The notes under the pieces were generated by a model that made no database searches, was not told the DNA's origin, and saw nothing but the letters and a program-made list of their open reading frames with translations. From contig CAVPBZ010000023.1 of the NCBI GenBank assembly GCA_963702235.1, forward strand, positions 119,862 through 183,861: 64,000 nucleotides of DNA, in the 5' to 3' direction. The DNA comes from PALSA-505 sp963702235. GTDB taxonomy: Bacteria > Actinomycetota > Actinomycetes > Streptosporangiales > Streptosporangiaceae. The translations under genes were made by a program, and so were the position numbers. Below are positions 61,215-64,000 of the stretch, one piece after another (the first letter of the stretch is position 1; the number at the start of each line of letters is the position of its first letter).

Positions 61215-62027
61215 ATGGGCCGGGTGGAGGTCGAGGGGGTCGCTACCGCGTACGAGGTCACCGGGGAGGGGCGCCCGGTGGTGCTGCTGCACGGCTTTCC
61301 CGATTCCGGCCGGCTCTGGCGGCACCAGGTACCGGCGCTGGCCGGGGCCGGGTTCCAGGTCATCGTCCCCGACCTGCGCGGCTACGGCCGGTCCGGCAAG
61401 CCCGAGGCTGTCGAGGCCTACTCGATGGCCTTCCTGGCCGCCGACGTCGCGGCGATCCTCGCCGATCTGGACATCCCCCGGGCGCACGTGGTCGGCCACG
61501 ACTGGGGCGCCGCGCTGGGCTGGGCGCTGGCCATCCTCGCGCCCGGCAGCGTCAACCACCTGGCGGTGCTGTCCGTCGGCCACCCGGCCACCTTCCTGCG
61601 CACGGCGCGGCAGCGGGAGAAGTCGTGGTACATGCTGCTGTTCCAGTTCGCCGGCATCGCCGAGCGCTGGCTGTCCGCCGGCGACTGGGCCAATCTCCGC
61701 AGCTGGGCGGGACACCCCGACGCCGGTCAGGTGATCGCCGAGCTAGAAGCGAACGGCTCGCTGACACCAGCGCTCAACTGGTACCGGGCCAACATCCCGG
61801 CCGACTCCTGGGCCGCGCCGCCGCTGCAGCTCCCGCCGGTGCAGGTGCCGGTCATGGGCGTCTGGAGCACGGGCGACATGGCCCTGACCGAGGTGCAGAT
61901 GACCGATTCCGCCGAGAACGTCGCCGGCCCGTGGCGCTACGAGCGCCTGGCCGGCCCCGGTCACTGGCTGCAGCTGGAAGCACCGGACCAGGTCAACGCG
62001 CTGCTGCTCGACTTCCTGCCTCGCTAG
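61215..62027 (+). CDS. Alpha/beta hydrolase (epoxide hydrolase/dehalogenase type)
   Basis: A 270-aa hydrolase. HGFPDSG (26-32) forms the oxyanion region, the nucleophile is Asp96 in GHDWGA, the acid lies near 222-227, and His is in GPGHWLQLEAP (near 250). An Asp nucleophile indicates epoxide hydrolase or haloalkane dehalogenase chemistry rather than an esterase. GAAGGGAGACGAC precedes the ATG, 28 bp after the RecQ stop, so the two may be cotranscribed. Confidence 0.88.
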   Translation: MGRVEVEGVATAYEVTGEGRPVVLLHGFPDSGRLWRHQVPALAGAGFQVIVPDLRGYGRSGKPEAVEAYSMAFLAADVAAILADLDIPRAHVVGHDWGAALGWALAILAPGSVNHLAVLSVGHPATFLRTARQREKSWYMLLFQFAGIAERWLSAGDWANLRSWAGHPDAGQVIAELEANGSLTPALNWYRANIPADSWAAPPLQLPPVQVPVMGVWSTGDMALTEVQMTDSAENVAGPWRYERLAGPGHWLQLEAPDQVNALLLDFLPR

Positions 62028-62078
62028 TACGGTGAACCCGGCCCACGTTCGGAGCCAACCCGTGGAGGGAGACAGAGG

Positions 62079-62711
62079 ATGACCAGACGGTACGCACGAA
62101 GCCTGGTCGCGGTTCCTGCGGCCGTCCTGGCGGCCACGCTTGGCGTGACCGCCGCCCTGGCGGCGACCACCTGGACCGTCCGGCCCGGCGGCCCGCTCTC
62201 CCTGACCTCAGGAACGCTCACCTTCACGGACACCAAGACCCGGTCGAACTTCACGTGCACGTCCTCCCGTTTCAGCGGCACGCTCAGGAGCGGCAGCGGG
62301 CTGTCCGGGACCCGGATAGGCTCCCTCACCGCCATCAGCTTCACCAACTGCACCAACCCGCTGGGCGTCACATTCTTCCTCATGGCGGCTGACCTGCCCT
62401 GGCATGTGAACTTCTCCGCGTTCAACGCCACGAAAGGCGTCGCGGCGGGAAGCATCAGCCACATCCACATCAACGTGTCCAGTCCGGGGTGCGGTGCCGT
62501 GATCGACGGCACCAGCGCCGTGGCCAGCGACGGCATCGTGAAGGTCAGCTACACCAACAGCACAGCCAAGCTCAAGACGAGCGCCACCGGCGGCAACCTG
62601 CACTTCTACAACGTCACTGGCTGTCTCGGGCTGTTCCTCAGCGGCGACCCGGTCACCGTGAGCGCCGCCACGTTCACCGTGAGCCCGAAACAAGCGATCA
62701 CCAGCCCATGA
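62079..62711 (+). CDS. Secreted protein of unknown function
   Basis: A 210-aa exported protein with signal peptide (about 1-28, ending ALA). The mature part is Thr/Ser-rich and predicted mostly beta, with four Cys (CTSSRF, NCTNPLG, SPGCGAV, TGCLGLF) that could form two disulphides. It is similar in style to other actinobacterial secreted proteins that contain TLTFTDTKT and SFTNCTNP blocks; no enzymatic motif is seen. GGAGGGAGACAGAGG precedes the ATG. Confidence 0.75.
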   Translation: MTRRYARSLVAVPAAVLAATLGVTAALAATTWTVRPGGPLSLTSGTLTFTDTKTRSNFTCTSSRFSGTLRSGSGLSGTRIGSLTAISFTNCTNPLGVTFFLMAADLPWHVNFSAFNATKGVAAGSISHIHINVSSPGCGAVIDGTSAVASDGIVKVSYTNSTAKLKTSATGGNLHFYNVTGCLGLFLSGDPVTVSAATFTVSPKQAITSP

Positions 62712-62736
62712 CGCCTGTCTTGGGTATTCCGGTCGT

Positions 62737-63543
62737 TCATCTCGACGCCCTTGACTCCGGCTCGGCTGTTTCCCGCACCACGGGAGCGTCGCGTTCGCTC
62801 GCCGCGAGCAGGGTGCCCCGGAACAGGTACCTGTCCGCCCGGTACACGGTCCTGGCCAGCTCGAACGCCCGGCCGAGCTGGTCGTAGCCGGTCTGCGTGA
62901 AGATCAGTACCGGCTCGCCCGGCGTGATCTGCAGGTGCCCAGCGTCGGCCGGCTCGCACGCCGCCGCCTGGATCGCGAACCTGGCCCGGGTCGGCAGCAC
63001 CCCGTACGTGCTGCGCAGCGTGTCATAGAGCGAGTGCGAGCTGAAGTCGTGCTCCTGCAGGCCGGGCGCGAGATAGCCGGGCACGACCGCCTCGGTGCTG
63101 GCGATCGGCAGGCCGTCGAAGCAGCGGACCCGGGCCAGGTCGCACACCGTGCTGCCCGGCGCCACGGCCAGCTCCTCCGCTTCGGCCAGCGTCGCCTCCC
63201 GCGCGACGCGGCGCAGCACCTCGGAGGTCACCGCGAAGCCGCGCTGCCGCCCCATGTCACTGAAGCTGACCAGCGCGTCGCTGCCCTCGCTCACCGGCCC
63301 GGCGAACCATCCGCTCCGCACCGACGAGCGGACCAGGTCTTTCTCCGCCAGGTGGGCCAGCGCGCGGCGGATGGTGATCCGGCTGACCTGCAGCCGCTGC
63401 GCCAGCGCCCGCTCGGACAGCAGCCGCTCATCCGCGCCCAGCCTGCCGCTGCGGATCTCGGCTTCCAGCGCGGCGGCCGCCTGCTCGTACATCGGCACCC
63501 GCCTGGCCGAGGTGAGGGCCGCCTCACCTTCCCCGTCTCCCAC
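62737..63543 (-). CDS. GntR-family regulator (HutC/UTRA subfamily)
   Basis: A 268-aa regulator. The N-terminal winged helix (about 18-85) contains LLSERALAQRLQVSRITIRR and ALAHLAEKDLVRS. The C-terminal UTRA effector domain has LARVRCFDGLPIASTEAVVP and GEPVLIFTQTGYDQLGRAFE. It lies 79 bp downstream of the sugar ABC permease gene on the same strand and probably controls that transporter in response to a sugar or sugar phosphate. The start is GTG. Confidence 0.9.
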   Translation of the reverse strand: MGDGEGEAALTSARRVPMYEQAAAALEAEIRSGRLGADERLLSERALAQRLQVSRITIRRALAHLAEKDLVRSSVRSGWFAGPVSEGSDALVSFSDMGRQRGFAVTSEVLRRVAREATLAEAEELAVAPGSTVCDLARVRCFDGLPIASTEAVVPGYLAPGLQEHDFSSHSLYDTLRSTYGVLPTRARFAIQAAACEPADAGHLQITPGEPVLIFTQTGYDQLGRAFELARTVYRADRYLFRGTLLAASERDAPVVRETAEPESRASR

Positions 63544-63622
63544 CGTCCTGGCCTCCTCGTCGGCTCGCGCCTGCCCGGCTAGCCGCGTCCTTCCCCATGA
63601 TCTGCGATCTGCGGCCGGGCTG

Positions 63623-64000
63623 TCACTCGACCAGCGATCCGGTGAACAGCCCGGCGATGAAGCTCCGCTGCGCGAACAGGTAGACCACCACCACGGGCAG
63701 CGCGGCCAGGCAGCTGCCGGCGGCTAGGGCAGCGTAGTTGTTGAAGTGCGCGCCCTGGAATGCCGACAGGCCGACCGTGACCGTGTACAGCGACTGGTTC
63801 GACACCATGACCAGCGGCAGCAGGAACCCGTTCCAGGTCCACAGGAACACGAGCGCCGCCATGGTCCGGACCGCAGGCGCCACGTTCGGGACCAGGATCC
63901 GCCAGAGCAGGGACAGCGGGGAGGCGCCGTCGATGACCGCACTCTCCGAGAGCGAGCGGGGCAGGGAGCGGAACGCCACGTACATCCAGAACGTGCCGAA
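63623..64000 (-). CDS. Carbohydrate ABC transporter permease (MalG type, partial)
   Basis: The C-terminal 125 residues of a binding-protein-dependent permease; the 5' end lies beyond the window. The EAA loop that contacts the ATPase is visible (LSESAVIDGASPLSLLWRIL), followed by the last two membrane segments (MAALVFLWTWNGFLLPLVMV and SCLAALPVVVVYLFAQRSFI) and the typical end AGLFTGSLVE. It imports an oligosaccharide or related sugar together with a second permease and a binding protein presumably encoded to the right. Confidence 0.9.
   Translation of the reverse strand, partial: FGTFWMYVAFRSLPRSLSESAVIDGASPLSLLWRILVPNVAPAVRTMAALVFLWTWNGFLLPLVMVSNQSLYTVTVGLSAFQGAHFNNYAALAAGSCLAALPVVVVYLFAQRSFIAGLFTGSLVE

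Overview
This 64 kb window is very GC-rich with strongly G/C-biased third codon positions, many GTG starts and several apparently leaderless genes. Gene content is that of a free-living actinobacterium: a single-subunit GlyRS, an RpoD-like sigma factor directly after dnaG, F420 enzymes (a Ddn-like reductase and F420:NADPH reductase), a DUF1906 secreted protein, and DivIVA-like, DUF1707 and DUF6295 proteins. The high GC, many secreted proteins (including two G1 glutamic peptidases) and abundant one-step regulators suggest a soil actinomycete. The genus cannot be fixed from the sequence.

Layout. 0-3.7 kb: leuA behind a probable leaderless leucine leader peptide, then recO (frameshifted) and uppS. 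3.9-11 kb: a secreted DUF1906 protein, glyS, the decayed remains of an ABC exporter, a dehydrogenase-like gene and a GT39-type membrane transferase broken by frameshifts. 11.5-21.1 kb: ppdK, dgt, a serine hydrolase, a HAD phosphatase, dnaG and a principal-type sigma factor. 21.2-22.8 kb: a complete DDE insertion sequence. 22.9-24.9 kb: two tandem G1 peptidase genes with matching promoters. 25-36 kb: tRNA-Asn, a frameshifted arylsulfotransferase, and several small regulator/effector units: TetR with a Ddn-like reductase, MarR with an MFS pump, ArsR with an AHSA1 protein. A frameshifted sugar kinase, a bicovalent-flavin oxidase, an aldo/keto reductase and a dienelactone hydrolase complete this stretch. 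37-47.6 kb: a stand-alone beta-clamp paralogue, a split DUF1707 gene, a GNAT, a DksA-type protein, an ADPS-like flavoenzyme, map, tandem YbjQ-domain proteins, an 83-bp tandem repeat and npdG. 47.8-54.9 kb: a degraded accessory island with a modular secreted protein, a frameshifted subtilase sharing that module, an NHL fragment and three copies of the 5' end of one regulator gene, plus a pentapeptide-repeat protein and a DivIVA-like coiled coil. 54.9-64 kb: a CDF transporter, panB, an MFS-TetR pair with a palindromic operator, a RecQ with a phosphoribosyltransferase-like C-terminus, an alpha/beta hydrolase, a secreted protein, a GntR regulator and the 3' end of a sugar ABC permease.

Two themes stand out. 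First, at least ten single-base insertions or deletions break otherwise well-preserved reading frames (recO, GT39, arylsulfotransferase, PfkB, DUF1707, subtilase, NHL). Several lie in short homopolymers, so they may be assembly errors or real decay. Second, there are non-coding or semi-coding repeats: a hairpin-forming element of about 90 bp present both upstream of leuA and upstream of the clamp paralogue, and a 60-bp element around degraded helix-turn-helix genes. No CRISPR array, rRNA or prophage was seen.
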